IMG/VR virus record: IMGVR_UViG_3300044730_000593
Location: 1-28,526 of that record
Strand: one strand, 5' to 3'
Source of the DNA: a virus
DNA: 28,526 nucleotides
Shown: positions 27,807-28,526 of the stretch, piece by piece
How the letters are laid out: every line of letters begins with the position of its first letter
Numbering within the stretch: position 1 is the stretch's first letter
The notes under the pieces: model-generated
Told to the model about the DNA's origin: nothing
Seen by the model: only the letters and a program-made list of their open reading frames with translations
Database searches by the model: none
Program-made: the position numbers and the translations under genes

Positions 27807-28222
27807 TAATCCATAGGTTTAGTATTATCGCCAAATAAAGGTTGTTCAATATTAGTTTGCTCTACACTCTCTTTAAGCCCATTTAAACGCTGTGTAATGC
27901 TAGCGTTATATTGCCCTACCATACCGCCAGTTATCTGGTCATCCTTGCGCTCCTGAACTATACGCGTACAGATAGTAGAAAATTCATCGTAGGCTCCACC
28001 TTTATTATCAAAATAAGAATTGATAGTTACGCTAAATTTATCATGACAAAAGACCTCAAATCCTTGTTGAGTTAATGGACACTCTAAAGGCTCAGGCACT
28101 AATTCTCCTGTTTTTTGAGCCATTATGTATCTATATCTAGGATTAGCTTTAACATGAAGTTTATATGCTTTCCACATCTCAAAAAGTTCTTCTGGCGTTT
28201 TTATGTATTTATGATTTCCCAT
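27806..28222 (-). CDS. terS: Terminase small subunit
   Basis: This encodes 138 residues from the ATG at 28222 (MGNHKYIKTPEELFEMWKAY). A TTG frame three codons further upstream is less likely. The N-terminal helices (PEELFEMWKAYKLHVKANPR) and the pair LTQQGFEVFCHDKFSVTINS form a helix-turn-helix-like DNA recognition domain. The C-terminal helices carry CTRIVQERKDDQITGGMVGQ and a tail rich in acid residues for TerL binding. It would recognise the packaging site. Shared bases with TerL indicate coupled translation. Confidence 0.85.
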   Translation of the reverse strand: MGNHKYIKTPEELFEMWKAYKLHVKANPRYRYIMAQKTGELVPEPLECPLTQQGFEVFCHDKFSVTINSYFDNKGGAYDEFSTICTRIVQERKDDQITGGMVGQYNASITQRLNGLKESVEQTNIEQPLFGDNTKPMD

Positions 28223-28256
28223 TACTTCCAAAAGTTTATTGTTTCGTATTCATCCA

Positions 28257-28514
28257 TTATTGACACTCGTTACAGTTATTTTTTTCAGTTACAACCATGT
28301 TCCATTGGTTAGTAGCACAGTATGCAGAAGTTTGGTTATACTCTTCCTGTGTTGAAGTACACTTATAAAACGCATTAACTCCAAAATCTACTTTGTACCA
28401 ACAAAATACTTTACTACCTGATTGAGTAGATGATGTTGATGTTTGTTTAGCTGGTTTAGTTTCTTTTTTAGCGCATCCTAATAGGATTAGGCTAAGTAGT
28501 ATTATTTTTTTCAT
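28257..28514 (-). CDS. Small cysteine-rich lipoprotein
   Basis: This encodes 85 residues. MKKIILLSLILLGCAKKETK contains a type II signal peptide with the lipobox LLGC and lipidated Cys14. A threonine- and serine-rich linker precedes a domain with cysteines at 38, 52, 66, 80 and 83 that could form disulphides. It is the first gene of the minus block, 34 bases before the terminase small subunit. Phage lipoproteins in this class often block superinfection at the outer membrane. That role is inferred. Confidence 0.7.
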   Translation of the reverse strand: MKKIILLSLILLGCAKKETKPAKQTSTSSTQSGSKVFCWYKVDFGVNAFYKCTSTQEEYNQTSAYCATNQWNMVVTEKNNCNECQ

Positions 28515-28526
28515 TAGTTTAGTATT

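Noticed and set aside
28223-28231. TTG start extending TerS by three codons
   Set aside because: The ATG at 28222 begins the conserved-looking region and needs no rare start.

Overview
The window looks like most or all of the genome of a tailed double-stranded DNA phage (Caudoviricetes, probably a siphovirus) that infects a member of the Bacteroidota, most likely a flavobacterium. The DNA is AT-rich, and the promoter at 146-177 has the Bacteroidota form (TTG, 19 bases, TAnnTTTG). Shine-Dalgarno sequences are mostly absent. Several proteins belong to types typical of flavobacterial phages: a DUF3127 single-strand-binding protein, a DUF6712-like connector and a DUF5675 protein. I see no integrase, tRNA, rRNA or host gene.

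Layout. Two convergent transcription blocks meet at a bidirectional terminator at 9350-9386. The plus-strand block (209-9349) holds early and accessory genes. These are tiny genes behind a promoter with two identical palindromes, an integron-like cassette array (1937-4907), a DNA processing set (ribbon-helix-helix protein, SSB, single-strand-annealing-like protein, YqaJ-type exonuclease) and four small membrane proteins. The minus-strand block (28514 down to 9422) holds packaging and virion genes in the order TerS, TerL, tail assembly chaperone with a -1 frameshift, tail proteins, tail hub, receptor-binding fibre, tape measure, protease, scaffold, capsid, probable tail tube or decoration protein, portal, connector, second fibre and lysis genes. 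Head and tail modules are therefore not in the usual order.

Main discovery. Positions 1937-4907 are a run of six gene cassettes with five complete attC sites and no integron integrase. Each cassette starts with TT(A) bases that are complementary to the R'' box at its own 3' end and not to its neighbour's. This is the signature of G|TT site-specific recombination. The cassettes carry small unknown genes and a DNA methyltransferase broken by an in-frame TAA. Two related cassettes (1937-2162 and 4321-4493) have no start codon. Each adds a zinc-ribbon-like tail, in frame, to the ORF upstream of it.

Regulation. Three minus-strand sites (near 15390, 17707 and 26624) share TTGTAAAAA and TATTATAT with exactly 19 bases between the TTG and TATTATAT. 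They look like a phage late promoter, and two of them abut the start codon, which suggests leaderless messages. A promoter-like box at 6389 followed about 60 bases later by a strong terminator (6453-6490) marks a short transcript or attenuator. The plus block ends by convergence with the lysis end of the minus block. The two blocks diverge across the window ends, as they would on a circular map opened between them.
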